Of a stretch of DNA of 32,832 bases, positions 1 through 8,082 are shown piece after piece. Source of the stretch: Betaproteobacteria bacterium. GTDB lineage: Bacteria > Pseudomonadota > Gammaproteobacteria > Burkholderiales > SG8-41. The notes beneath the pieces are model-generated. The model did no database searches. It worked only from the letters and a program-made list of their open reading frames with translations, and was not told the DNA's origin. The stretch is taken from positions 1 through 32,832 of the forward strand of contig JANXSE010000122.1 in NCBI GenBank assembly GCA_025356695.1, in the 5' to 3' direction. Both the position numbers and the translations under genes were made by a program. Position 1 is the stretch's first letter; the number at the start of each line of letters is the position of its first letter.

Positions 1-174
1 CTGCTGAAAACCGCCGCCGGCGACGGCATCACCGTCGGGCCGATTCTGCTTGGCGCCGCCAAGCCGGTGCACATCGTCACCTCGACGGCGACGGTGCGGC
101 GTCTAGTCAACATGACGGCACTGACTGCGGTCGATGCGGGAGCGGCGCGCGGCAATCTGACATTGCCTTTCTGA
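1..174 (+). CDS. maeB: NADP-dependent malic enzyme, C-terminal end (partial)
   Basis: Only the last 57 codons lie in the window; the gene begins upstream. The frame opens at base 1 and stops with TGA at 172-174. The visible residues include GPILLGAAKPVHI and TATVRRLVNMTA, which match the end of the phosphotransacetylase-like domain fused to the C-terminus of MaeB-type malic enzymes. That family oxidatively decarboxylates malate to pyruvate with NADP+, and the PTA-like domain is regarded as regulatory. A stand-alone phosphate acetyltransferase is the alternative, since only this domain is visible. Malic enzyme is preferred because of the tail motif and the fumarase gene 56 bp downstream, which makes malate. 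Confidence 0.75.
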   Translation: MLKTAAGDGITVGPILLGAAKPVHIVTSTATVRRLVNMTALTAVDAGAARGNLTLPF

Positions 175-230
175 GCGCACCGGCCACGGCACAACCATTC
201 TTGATACATTGATTTGAAAAAGGCCTATCG

Positions 231-1748
231 ATGACCGCCATCAAACAGGAAGATTTCATCCAGAGCATCGCCGATGCCTATCAATTTATTTCGTACTACC
301 ATCCGGTTGATTTCATCAAGGCAATGGCGGAAGCCTACGAGCATGAAGAATCGCCGGCGGCGAAAAACGCCATCGCACAGATTTTGATCAATGCGCGCAT
401 GGCCGCTGAGGGCCACCGGCCGATCTGCCAGGACACCGGCATCGCCGTGGTCTATCTGAAGGTCGGTATGAACGTGCGCTGGGACGCCACGCTGTCGGTC
501 ACGGACATGGTGAGCGAGGGCGTGCGCCGCGCTTATACGAACAAGGAAAATCCGCTGCGCGGTTCGATCGTCGCCGACCCGGACGGCACGCGTAAAAACA
601 CGCGCGACAATTCGCCAGCTGTGGTTCACATGGAACTGGTGCCCGGTGACAAGGTCGAGGTGAAACTCGCCGCCAAAGGCGGTGGTTCCGAGAGCAAAAC
701 GAAATTCGCCGTGCTCAATCCGAGCGACAGCGTGGTCGATTGGGTACTCGAACAGGTGCCGACCATGGGCGGCGACTGGTGTCCGCCGGGCATGCTCGGC
801 GTCGGCATCGGCGGCACGCCGGAAAAAGCGATGGTGCTGGCGAAGGAATCGATCCTCGATCACCTCTCCATGCACGAACTGAAGGCGCGCGGGCCGAAAA
901 ATCGCGCCGAGGAACTGCGCCTCGAGCTGTTTGAGAAAATCAACGCGCTGGGCATCGGCGCGCAGGGACTCGGCGGCCTGACCACGCTGCTCGATGTGAA
1001 GGTGCTCGATTACCCGACGCATGCGGTGATGAAACCGGTGGCAATCGTGCCGAACTGCGCGGCGACGCGACATCTGGAATTCGAACTAGACGGTTCGGGA
1101 CCTGCAAAATTTGAAGCGCCGAGCCTCGACAACTGGCCCAAACTCAGCATCGACATGGCGGCTGGTGCCAAGCGCGTCGATCTGGCGAAACTCGACAAGG
1201 CCGAAGTCGCGACGTGGAAGGCGGGCGACCGCCTGTTGCTGAATGGCAAGATACTCACCGGCCGCGATGCCGCACACAAGCGCATCGTCGATATGATCGC
1301 CAGGGGCGAGAAACTGCCGGTCGATTTCACCAACAAGCTGATTTACTACGTCGGCCCGGTTGATCCGGTGCGCGACGAAGTGGTCGGTCCCGCGGGGCCG
1401 ACGACGTCGCGCCGCATGGACAAATTCATGGAGACCATGCTCGGCAAGACGGGGCTTATCGGCTCGATCGGCAAGAGCGAGCGCGGTGCGCAAACCGTCG
1501 AGACCATCAAAAAATACGGCGGTGCGCACTTGATCGCCGTCGGCGGTGCCGCCTACCTCGTGTCGAAGGCGGTGAAGGCGTCCAAAGTGCTTGCCTTCGG
1601 CGATCTGGGCATGGAAGCGATCTATGAATTCGACGTCAAGGACATGCCGGTGACCGTCGCCGTCGATCCGACCGGCAACGCGGTGCACGACAGCGGCCCG
1701 CGCGAATGGCGCAGCAAAATCGGCAAGATTCCGGTCAAGGTCATCTGA
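231..1748 (+). CDS. Class I fumarate hydratase (iron-sulfur fumarase)
   Basis: This 505-residue protein covers both parts of class I (FumA/FumB-type) fumarases, which interconvert fumarate and malate in the TCA cycle. The N-terminal alpha part has three cysteines in the expected contexts for [4Fe-4S] ligands: C66 in RPICQDTG, C184 in DWCPPG and C276 in VPNCAATRH. The C-terminal beta part (from about residue 320) carries the VGPAGPTTSRRMD and GKSERG motifs. Length fits the family. The ATG at 231 is the first in frame, but the ribosome site before it is weak. It is oxygen-labile by family knowledge. It follows the malic enzyme gene directly, so the pair can run fumarate to malate to pyruvate. 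The SDR gene starts 13 bp after the stop, suggesting one transcript. Confidence 0.95.
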   Translation: MTAIKQEDFIQSIADAYQFISYYHPVDFIKAMAEAYEHEESPAAKNAIAQILINARMAAEGHRPICQDTGIAVVYLKVGMNVRWDATLSVTDMVSEGVRRAYTNKENPLRGSIVADPDGTRKNTRDNSPAVVHMELVPGDKVEVKLAAKGGGSESKTKFAVLNPSDSVVDWVLEQVPTMGGDWCPPGMLGVGIGGTPEKAMVLAKESILDHLSMHELKARGPKNRAEELRLELFEKINALGIGAQGLGGLTTLLDVKVLDYPTHAVMKPVAIVPNCAATRHLEFELDGSGPAKFEAPSLDNWPKLSIDMAAGAKRVDLAKLDKAEVATWKAGDRLLLNGKILTGRDAAHKRIVDMIARGEKLPVDFTNKLIYYVGPVDPVRDEVVGPAGPTTSRRMDKFMETMLGKTGLIGSIGKSERGAQTVETIKKYGGAHLIAVGGAAYLVSKAVKASKVLAFGDLGMEAIYEFDVKDMPVTVAVDPTGNAVHDSGPREWRSKIGKIPVKVI

Positions 1749-1761
1749 TCGCGGGCGCGCA

Positions 1762-2484
1762 ATGGCTGCGTTACTGAGCGGCGCTGTTGCGGTCGTTACC
1801 GGCGGCAATCGTGGCATTGGCGGAGAAATCGGCCGCCAGCTGGCGGCACTCGGTATGCGCGTGGTGCTGACCAGCCGCGATGTCGCCAAGGGCGAGGCCG
1901 CCTGCAAGGCCATCAATGCAGTGCGCGGCGACGACCGCGCGACCGCCTTCAAGCTCGACGTCACCAATGGCGACGACATTCAGGCGCTGGCCGCGCATGT
2001 TGCTGCCGCGTTCGGCCGCCTCGATGTGCTGGTCAACAACGCCGGCATCCAGATTGATCCCAAGGGATCGCGCGCCCTGAATTCCGATCTGCAAACCTAT
2101 CGCGATACCTTCGAGACCAATGTGTATGCACCGCTGGCGCTGATGCAGGCCTTGTTGCCGCTGATGAAAAAGAACGGCTACGGCCGCATCGTCAACATTT
2201 CGAGCGGGCTTGGCCAGTTGTCCGAGATGACCAGCGGCACGCCGGCCTATCGTATGTCGAAAACCGCGCTCAACGCGCTGACGCGTATCGTTGCGGCCGA
2301 GGTGCGCGGCAGCAACATTCTGGTCAACTCGATGTCGCCGGGCTGGGTCAAATCAGACATGGGCGGGCCGTACGCGACGCGCACCCTCGAGCAGGGGGCG
2401 GACACCGCGGTGTGGCTGGCGACGCTGCCCGATGGCGGGCCGAGCGGTGGCTTTTTCTACGACCGCGCGCCGATTGCGTGGTAG
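1762..2484 (+). CDS. SDR-family NAD(P)-dependent oxidoreductase
   Basis: A 240-residue classical short-chain dehydrogenase/reductase. It has the Rossmann glycine motif TGGNRGIG at residues 13-20, NNAG at 92-95, ISS near 147-148 and the catalytic Y163-x3-K167 in YRMSK, followed by the usual SPGWVKSDMGG segment. It resembles the carbonyl-reductase-like SDR branch, but the substrate cannot be told from sequence. It lies 13 bp after fumarase and 17 bp before the Nudix gene, so co-transcription is likely. Nothing links it functionally to malate metabolism beyond position. Confidence 0.9.
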   Translation: MAALLSGAVAVVTGGNRGIGGEIGRQLAALGMRVVLTSRDVAKGEAACKAINAVRGDDRATAFKLDVTNGDDIQALAAHVAAAFGRLDVLVNNAGIQIDPKGSRALNSDLQTYRDTFETNVYAPLALMQALLPLMKKNGYGRIVNISSGLGQLSEMTSGTPAYRMSKTALNALTRIVAAEVRGSNILVNSMSPGWVKSDMGGPYATRTLEQGADTAVWLATLPDGGPSGGFFYDRAPIAW

Positions 2485-2501
2485 CCGGCCGCACCGAATC
2501 G

Positions 2502-3131
2502 ATGACAGAGGAAATTTCTAGCGGCGGGCGCAGAACGGCGCCGACGCGCGACGAGATCGTCGAGCGTCTGCAGCGCGCGCCACCGCCACCGCAGCCCGAC
2601 GACCTGCATTTGTCGCCGGTGCCGCCGGGCGCACGTGTCACGCTGGCTGCGGTGCTGGTGCCGCTGGTCAGTCGCGATGGCGACGTCAATGTGCTGCTGA
2701 CGCAGCGCAGTTCGCATCTGCGCGACCATCCGAACCAGATCAGTTTCCCCGGCGGCCGGGTTGAAGGCGGTGACGAAAACCGGATCGATACCGCGTTGCG
2801 CGAAGCCACTGAAGAAACCGGCCTTGCGCGTGAACGCGTCGAGGTACTCGGCATGCTGCCGGTGCACGAGATGTCCTCGGGTTTTCGCATCAGCCCGGTG
2901 GTCGGCTGGATCGAGCCGCCGTTTGATCTGACACCCGATCCATTCGAGGTGGCCGCCACCTTCGAGGTGCCGCTGTCGCATTTTCTCGACCCGGCCAACC
3001 ATGTGCGGCGCTATTTCTACTTCAACGGCCGCCATCGCCACTACCTCGCCATGCCATTCGAGGGGCGCTATATCTGGGGTGCCACCGCCGGCATGCTCTA
3101 CAGCCTCTACCGGCAGCTGCGCGCAAGCTGA
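2502..3131 (+). CDS. Nudix hydrolase, CoA pyrophosphatase type
   Basis: A 209-residue Nudix protein. The UPF0035-type motif typical of CoA-hydrolysing Nudix enzymes is visible: LLTQR at 65-69, a conserved R and FPGG at 82-85. The Nudix box follows, with REATEETG at 100-107; its central glutamates bind divalent metal. The spacing between the first glycine and the REATEE helix is one residue longer than the generic Nudix box, as in NudL-like proteins. Enzymes of this group split CoA into 3',5'-ADP and 4'-phosphopantetheine. The frame is open upstream to 2412 inside the SDR gene. ATG at 2502 is chosen because it starts after the SDR stop and gives the normal family length. Confidence 0.88.
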   Translation: MTEEISSGGRRTAPTRDEIVERLQRAPPPPQPDDLHLSPVPPGARVTLAAVLVPLVSRDGDVNVLLTQRSSHLRDHPNQISFPGGRVEGGDENRIDTALREATEETGLARERVEVLGMLPVHEMSSGFRISPVVGWIEPPFDLTPDPFEVAATFEVPLSHFLDPANHVRRYFYFNGRHRHYLAMPFEGRYIWGATAGMLYSLYRQLRAS

Positions 3132-3133
3132 GA

Positions 3134-3149
3134 GACGCGGCACCGCGTC
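3134..3149 (+). terminator. Short GC-rich hairpin after the Nudix gene
   Basis: GACGCG and CGCGTC form a perfect 6-bp stem with a 4-nt loop, beginning two bases after the Nudix stop codon. No T-run follows, so it is at best a weak or Rho-assisted terminator, or an mRNA 3'-end stabiliser. The remaining ~75 bp before the patatin gene show nothing clear. Confidence 0.3.
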
Positions 3150-3223
3150 GCCCGGCACTCAAGACTTCGTCATAAGCGCCCGTTAATGCATATACCGCCA
3201 ATCCCGGACGCTGCTGTGGCAAT

Positions 3224-4429
3224 ATGGATGCATTCGACTACCGTGGTTTGCAGACTTCGATGGACAGCGGCGAGCGCTCCAGACAACCCAAGGTCGGCCT
3301 TGTTTTAAGCGGCGGTGGCGCGCGCGCGGCCTATCAGGTCGGCGTGCTGCGCGCGATTTCAGAAATGCTGCCGGCCGATTCACCGGTGCCGTTCAAGATC
3401 ATCTGCGGCACCTCGGCGGGCGCCATCAATGCGACAGTGCTGGCCGCGAATGCCCACAACTTCCGCCAGGGCGTGCGCCAGTTGATGACGGTGTGGAAAA
3501 ATTTTCACGTGCACCACGTGTATCGGGCCGACCCCATCGGCGCGTTTCGCAACAGCGGCAAGTGGGTGTTGTCGACGCTGATCGGCGGACTCGGCCGCAA
3601 GACGCCGATCGCACTGCTCGATAATTCGCCGCTGGCGCATATGCTGACGACGCGGCTCGATTACGATGGCGTCCAGCGCTCGATCGACAGCGGTGATCTC
3701 TCCGCTTTCAGCATCACCTGCTCCGGCTATACCTCCGGCCAGTCGGTGACCTTCTTTCAGGGCGCGCCGGGGATCGAGCCATGGGCGCGCGCGCGCCGCA
3801 TCGGCATCTCGGCGAAGATCGGCCCCGAACATTTGCTGGCGTCCTCGGCACTGCCGTTTGTGTTTCCGGCGGTGCATATCAACCGCGAATACTTCGGCGA
3901 CGGCTCGATGCGCCAGATCGCGCCGGTGAGCCCGGCGCTGCATCTCGGTGCCGAACGCCTCTTCGTCATCGGTGTCGGCCGCCAGTTGCAGGCACAGCCC
4001 GAGCGCATTCGCACCGACTCCTATCCCTCGCTGGCACAGATCGCCGGCCACTGCATGAACAGCATTTTTCTCGACAGTCTGGAGGTCGATCTCGAGCGTC
4101 TGCAGCGCATCAACCGCACGGTGAGCCTGATGCCGCGCGAGATCCGCGAGAAGAACAACATGCCGCTGCACGAGGTGGATTTTCGCGTGCTGTCGCCAAG
4201 CGAGGCGCTGGAAAAGATCGCCATCGAATTCGTCTCGACGCTGCCGCTGACCATCCGCTCGCTGCTGTTCACGCTCGGCGCGTTAAAGAAGAGCGGTTCG
4301 AACCTTGTCAGTTACCTGCTGTTCGAACGTGAATTCTGCCGCGCGCTGATCAAACTCGGTTATCAGGACACGATGCTGCGGCGTGACGAGTTGATGCGTT
4401 TTCTCGGCTACGAAGCCTGCTGGCTGTGA
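3224..4429 (+). CDS. Patatin-like phospholipase
   Basis: A 401-residue cytosolic patatin-domain protein. The glycine-rich oxyanion loop SGGGARAAYQVGVL lies at 29-42, the nucleophile S64 sits in GTSAG, and the catalytic-dyad aspartate D226 is in FGDGSMRQ. These proteins hydrolyse acyl ester bonds of phospholipids or other lipids. There is no signal peptide or autotransporter barrel, so this is not a secreted PlpD-type protein. The C-terminal ~150 residues are not recognised as a separate domain. ATG 3224 is used; a second ATG at 3260 would remove 12 residues and keep the whole domain, and neither has a clear Shine-Dalgarno. The DUF938 gene follows after 22 bp. Confidence 0.9.
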   Translation: MDAFDYRGLQTSMDSGERSRQPKVGLVLSGGGARAAYQVGVLRAISEMLPADSPVPFKIICGTSAGAINATVLAANAHNFRQGVRQLMTVWKNFHVHHVYRADPIGAFRNSGKWVLSTLIGGLGRKTPIALLDNSPLAHMLTTRLDYDGVQRSIDSGDLSAFSITCSGYTSGQSVTFFQGAPGIEPWARARRIGISAKIGPEHLLASSALPFVFPAVHINREYFGDGSMRQIAPVSPALHLGAERLFVIGVGRQLQAQPERIRTDSYPSLAQIAGHCMNSIFLDSLEVDLERLQRINRTVSLMPREIREKNNMPLHEVDFRVLSPSEALEKIAIEFVSTLPLTIRSLLFTLGALKKSGSNLVSYLLFEREFCRALIKLGYQDTMLRRDELMRFLGYEACWL

Positions 4430-4451
4430 TGTCCGGCGGCGACACGCGTTG

Positions 4452-5057
4452 ATGGGAAAGCCGTTTGCCGAGGCCTGTGAGCGCAACCGCGCACCGCTGC
4501 TCGAAGTGCTCAAAGAGGCGTTCGCCGCCTGCCACTCGGTGCTTGAAGTCGGTTCCGGCACCGGCCAGCATGCGGTTTACTTCGCGGCCGGTTTGCCGCA
4601 TCTGATCTGGCAGACCAGTGAATTGCCCCCGTTGCATGCCGGCATACAGGCGTGGCTTGCCGAAGCGAGCCTGCCCAATCTGCGTGCGCCGCTCGCACTC
4701 GATGTTGCCGGGGACTGGCCGGCCGGCCGGTTTGACGGCGTATTCACCGCCAATACGCTGCACATCATGTCGTGGGCGCATGTCGAAAATTTTTTCGCCG
4801 GTGTTGGCCGCGTGCTGGCCGCTGGCGGTGTGCTTGCCACGTACGGGCCTTTCAATGACAGCGGTGCCTACACCTCCGAGAGCAACGCGCAATTCGACCG
4901 CTGGCTCAAATCGCGTGATGCAATGAGCGGAATCCGCGATTTCGAGGCCGTCTGCGCGCTCGCGAAATCGTCCGGGCTGGCGCTGGAGCGCGATGTGCCG
5001 ATGCCCGCCAACAATCGCACCTTGTTGTGGCGGCAATTGAGTGAAAGCGCCGCCTGA
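4452..5057 (+). CDS. DUF938 protein, class I SAM-methyltransferase fold
   Basis: A 201-residue protein matching the DUF938 family. It has a SAM-binding motif I (LEVGSGTGQHA) at about 31-41, then FTANTLHIMSW and the YGPFNDSGAYTS segment typical of the family. It is probably a SAM-dependent methyltransferase of unknown substrate. A TTG one codon upstream (4449) exists, but ATG 4452 is the natural start. It follows the patatin gene on the same strand and precedes the CobD-like gene by 53 bp. Confidence 0.85.
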   Translation: MGKPFAEACERNRAPLLEVLKEAFAACHSVLEVGSGTGQHAVYFAAGLPHLIWQTSELPPLHAGIQAWLAEASLPNLRAPLALDVAGDWPAGRFDGVFTANTLHIMSWAHVENFFAGVGRVLAAGGVLATYGPFNDSGAYTSESNAQFDRWLKSRDAMSGIRDFEAVCALAKSSGLALERDVPMPANNRTLLWRQLSESAA

Positions 5058-5110
5058 CTTATAGTGGGCGCCTGTCCGCAGTTTTCCACCGTTGCGATTG
5101 CCGCTTTGCC

Positions 5111-6028
5111 ATGACCTTTCTCGCCCTCATCCTCGCCTTGCTGCTAGAGCAGTGGCGCCCGTTGCGCACCGGCAACGTGCTCTATGCGGCATTTGCGCGT
5201 TACGTCAACCGTCTGGCGCAGTCGCTCAATGCCGGCCAGTATCGCGACGGCGTCATTTCGTGGGCGCTGGCGGTGCTGCCCGCCGCGCTGCTTACTTTCA
5301 TCGTCTATCTGGTTTCGCGGCAACTGAGCTGGATTGCAGTGCTGGCGTGGAATGTCGTCGTGCTCTATCTGGCGCTGGGGTTCCGCCAGTTCAGTCATTT
5401 TTATACCGATGTCGCCACCGCGCTGCGCGCCGGCGATCTGCCGCGCGCGCGCGCCGTCATCGCGCGCTGGCGCGGCGACAGTGCCGGCGAATTGACGCCG
5501 GGTGAAGTCGCGCGCGTCGCCATCGAGCTCGGCCTGCTGCGTTCGCACCGCCACGTTTTCGGCGTGATCGTCTGGTTCGTGCTGCTCGGCGCGGCCGGTG
5601 CGATCGTTTACCGGCTGGCGGCGTTGTTGAGCGACCGCTGGGGCGGCGCGCGTGACGGCGACACCGGCGCGTTCGGCTTGTTTGCCACGCGCGCGTTCAA
5701 CCTCATGGACTGGCTGCCGCTGCGTTTCACGGCCTTCAGTTTTGCAGTGGCCGGCGATTTCATGGGTGCCGTAGAATGCTGGCGTACGCAGGCGGCAAGC
5801 TGGCGTTCGCAGGCGCAGGGCATACTGCTGGCGGCGGCGGCCGGCGCGCTGGGCGTGAAACTCGGCGGCGTGCTGCACGAGGATAGCGGCATTGAATACC
5901 GGCCGCAGCTCGGCGACGGCGACGACGTTGACGTGGAAAGCATGGACGCCGCCGCCGGGTTGATCTGGCGCGCGCTCGTCTTGTGGCTGTTCCTTGTCCT
6001 GCTGGTGACGCTCGCGCGCGCGGTCTGA
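5111..6028 (+). CDS. CobD/CbiB-like (AmpE-related) membrane protein
   Basis: A 305-residue integral membrane protein with hydrophobic segments at the extreme N-terminus (FLALILALLLEQWRP), around 50-95, around 150-170 and at the C-terminus (about 280-303). The opening LLLEQWRP and the ARAVIARW and LGLLRSHRHVFGVIVWFVLLG segments are the pattern of the CobD/CbiB-AmpE superfamily. True CbiB makes adenosylcobinamide. No other cobalamin gene is visible here, so a cobalamin role is doubtful and an AmpE-like or unknown envelope role is possible. It converges with the Bug gene, with stop codons 12 bp apart. Confidence 0.75.
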   Translation: MTFLALILALLLEQWRPLRTGNVLYAAFARYVNRLAQSLNAGQYRDGVISWALAVLPAALLTFIVYLVSRQLSWIAVLAWNVVVLYLALGFRQFSHFYTDVATALRAGDLPRARAVIARWRGDSAGELTPGEVARVAIELGLLRSHRHVFGVIVWFVLLGAAGAIVYRLAALLSDRWGGARDGDTGAFGLFATRAFNLMDWLPLRFTAFSFAVAGDFMGAVECWRTQAASWRSQAQGILLAAAAGALGVKLGGVLHEDSGIEYRPQLGDGDDVDVESMDAAAGLIWRALVLWLFLVLLVTLARAV

Positions 6029-6040
6029 CGCTACCGCCGC

Positions 6041-7015
6041 CTAGTCCGCGGTGGCGCCCGAAGTCTTGATCACCTGCGCCCAGCGCGCCGCATCGGCGCG
6101 GATGAAAGCGGCGAATTGTTCCGGTGTCATGGCGACGGGTTCACCGCCATCGGCGGCCAGCCGCGCGCGCAGTTCCACGTTTTCCATGATGCGCAACGTT
6201 TCGGCATGCAGTTTTGCGACGATGTCTTTCGGCAGTGCCGCCGGCGCAAAGAGACCGAACCATTGCTGCGATTCGAAGGCGGCGACACCTGCTTCGATCA
6301 TCGTCGGCAGTGCCGGCACCGCGCGCGAGCGCTGCGGCGAGGTCACAGCCAGCGCGCGCAGGCGTCCGCCCTTGACCTGCGGAATCGAAATCACGATGGT
6401 GGTGAACGACAGGTCGATCTGGCCGCCGACCAGTGCCAGCACGCTTGGTGCCGAACCTTTGAACGGTATGTGCGTGATGCGCGTAGCGGTGGCCGATTTG
6501 AAGAGTTCCGCAGTCAGGTGCGCCGGCGAGCCGTTGCCGCCGGAGCCGTAACTGAGGCGCTCGGGTTGCGCGCGCGCCAATGCCACCAGCGCTTTCACCG
6601 AGTTCGCCGGCACCGACGGATGCACCACCAGCATCAGCGGCGAGGCTGCGACAAACGCAACCGGCGTCAGATCGCGCAGCGGATCGTAACCGAGCTTCGG
6701 GTAGAGGCCCGGATTGATCACAATCGGCCCCGCCGATGACAGCAGCAGCGTATAGCCGTCGGGTGGCGCTTTCACCGCGACTTCGGTGCCGATGGCACCA
6801 GCCGCACCGGCGCGATTTTCCACCACCGCCGGTTGTTTCCACGCTTCGTTGAATTTTTGCGCCAGCGTGCGCGCCAGCATGTCGGTGACCCCGCCCGGGC
6901 TTTGCGCGGCAATCATGCGCAGCGGGCGCGATGGCCACGCCGGCGATTGTGCTGCGACATTCGATGCGGTCAGGGCACAGGCCGCGGTGCAGAGCAAAAG
7001 TTGGCCGGTCTTCAT
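6041..7015 (-). CDS. Bug-family tripartite tricarboxylate transporter receptor
   Basis: A 324-residue periplasmic binding protein. It has a cleavable signal peptide (MKTGQLLLCTAACALTASNVAAQ, cut after about residue 22). Family segments include WPSRPLRMIAAQSPGGVTD, VVENRAGAAGAIGTE, PDGYTLL, YDPLRDLTPVAF and YGSGGNGSPAHLTAELFK. Bug proteins bind small carboxylates or amides and may work with TctAB permeases. No permease gene is nearby, so this is an orphan receptor, which is common in Burkholderiales. The frame is open 15 codons further upstream into rsgA. ATG 7015 is chosen because it begins the signal peptide and leaves 16 bp after the rsgA stop. Confidence 0.9.
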   Translation of the reverse strand: MKTGQLLLCTAACALTASNVAAQSPAWPSRPLRMIAAQSPGGVTDMLARTLAQKFNEAWKQPAVVENRAGAAGAIGTEVAVKAPPDGYTLLLSSAGPIVINPGLYPKLGYDPLRDLTPVAFVAASPLMLVVHPSVPANSVKALVALARAQPERLSYGSGGNGSPAHLTAELFKSATATRITHIPFKGSAPSVLALVGGQIDLSFTTIVISIPQVKGGRLRALAVTSPQRSRAVPALPTMIEAGVAAFESQQWFGLFAPAALPKDIVAKLHAETLRIMENVELRARLAADGGEPVAMTPEQFAAFIRADAARWAQVIKTSGATAD

Positions 7016-7031
7016 TGTATTTGCCTCGCGC

Positions 7032-7943
7032 TCAATCGCGCCAACGCGCCTTGTTTTCAATCTGCAGCAGCAGTTCTCGGTAGGACTCGATGCGCGCAGT
7101 AGCGATGACGCCGCTCCCCATCAGGGCGATGATGGCGCAACCGGGTTCGCTCATGTGCCGGCAGTCGTTGAACTTGCAACGTCCCAGCTGCGGCCGGAAT
7201 TCGACGTAACAATGCGCCAGTTCGACCGGATTGACGTGCTGCAGGCCGAACTCCTGCAGGCCCGGCGAATCAATGATCGAGCTGTTTGCGTCGAGGTGAT
7301 AAAGCCGCGCGTGGGTGGTGGTGTGGCGTCCGCTGCCGAGCGCTTCCGACAGCTCGCCGACGCGTGCCGCCGCATCCGGCAGCAGACGGTTGATGATGGT
7401 CGATTTGCCCATGCCGGATTGCCCGACCAGCACGCTGGTATGTCCGGCCAGCGCAGCACGCAGCGGTGCGATGTCGATCTTGGCGGCGAGCGGCAATACG
7501 TCGTAACCGAGCGTGCGATACGGCTCAAGGGCGGCGAGCGCAGCGTCGGCCTGCGGCAGATCCATTTTGTTGAGCGCCAGCAGGATCGGAATTTCGGCGT
7601 ACTCGGCCGCTGCCAGACAGCGGTCGAGCAGATGGCGATGCAGCGTCGGCACCGCCAGCACAACAACGACGCGCGTGACGTTGGCAGCGATCAGTTTCTG
7701 GCGCTGGATGTCGGAGCGGTAGAACAGCGAGGCGCGCGGCTCGATGGTTTCGATCACGCCCTGCTCGGGCGCGGTCATCGCAATGCTGACGCGGTCGCCG
7801 CAGGCGATGTCGGTGCGTTTGCCGCGGGTAGTGCAGGTGGTGAGTGAACCGTCGGCCAGTTCAACCATGAAGCTGCGGCCGAAGCTGGCAACGACGCAGC
7901 CGCGGTAGGCCGGTGCAGAGCTTTTTTTCGAATGTTTGTTCAA
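7032..7943 (-). CDS. rsgA: Ribosome small-subunit-dependent GTPase A
   Basis: A 303-residue circularly permuted GTPase that helps late 30S maturation. It has an N-terminal OB-fold, then NKMD (125-128, G4), GQSGMGKS (174-181, Walker A/G1), DSPG (225-228, G3) and a C-terminal zinc site with C256, C261, H263 and C269. No ATG exists near the N-terminus. A TTG at 7943 is chosen because its TTGA overlaps the stop codon (7940-7942) of a second, distal copy of the phhB 3' end, a classic coupled start. An earlier TTG at 7976 lies inside that duplicated tail and would add 11 residues encoded by another gene's sequence. The insert between phhB and rsgA has separated rsgA from the functional phhB stop by 139 bp. 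Confidence 0.93.
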   Translation of the reverse strand: MNKHSKKSSAPAYRGCVVASFGRSFMVELADGSLTTCTTRGKRTDIACGDRVSIAMTAPEQGVIETIEPRASLFYRSDIQRQKLIAANVTRVVVVLAVPTLHRHLLDRCLAAAEYAEIPILLALNKMDLPQADAALAALEPYRTLGYDVLPLAAKIDIAPLRAALAGHTSVLVGQSGMGKSTIINRLLPDAAARVGELSEALGSGRHTTTHARLYHLDANSSIIDSPGLQEFGLQHVNPVELAHCYVEFRPQLGRCKFNDCRHMSEPGCAIIALMGSGVIATARIESYRELLLQIENKARWRD

Positions 7944-7946
7944 AGT

Positions 7947-7989
7947 TCGAACAAGGCATCGACCTTGGCCGCGCAAATGAAGTCATTTT
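7947..7989 (-). repeat. Direct repeat, distal copy of the phhB 3' end
   Basis: Identical over 43 bp to 8090-8132, offset 143 bp. Read on the minus strand in the phhB frame it encodes NDFICAAKVDALF and then continues GAA CTT TGA, giving FEL-stop at 7940-7942. The functional gene ends FDL-stop. The stop here overlaps the rsgA TTG start, so this copy looks like the original end of phhB, now detached from its gene. Confidence 0.9.
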
Positions 7990-8060
7990 GCCTCCGGCCG
8001 GCGGGCCTGCTGCCCGCCTTAACATGCGTGCCGCATGTTAGCCTGCGCCGAAATGACTTC
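7979..8060. repeat. 82-bp palindromic element between phhB and rsgA
   Basis: The element is bounded by 10-bp inverted repeats, GAAGTCATTT (7979-7988) and AAATGACTTC (8051-8060). Inside are two perfect hairpins: a 7-bp stem GGCGGGC/GCCCGCC with a 5-nt loop (8000-8018), and a 9-bp stem TAACATGCG/CGCATGTTA with a 3-nt loop (8020-8040). It encodes nothing. The left inverted repeat is also the edge of the 43-bp direct repeat. It resembles a REP/MITE-like miniature repeat. No T-run follows the hairpins on the minus strand, so a simple intrinsic terminator is unlikely. Confidence 0.65.
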
Positions 8061-8082
8061 AAAAGTGCTGCAAGTGAGGTTG

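Noticed and set aside
231..1073. 282-codon minus-strand open frame opposite fumarase, and similar long antisense frames throughout
   Set aside because: Long antisense frames are common in GC-rich coding DNA. These are rich in Arg, His and Ala, match no family and lie fully inside well-supported genes.
7944..7976. Extended rsgA start at TTG 7976
   Set aside because: The extra 11 codons are encoded by the displaced phhB tail read in another frame. The TTG at 7943 overlaps the distal phhB stop as TTGA and gives a normal RsgA N-terminus.
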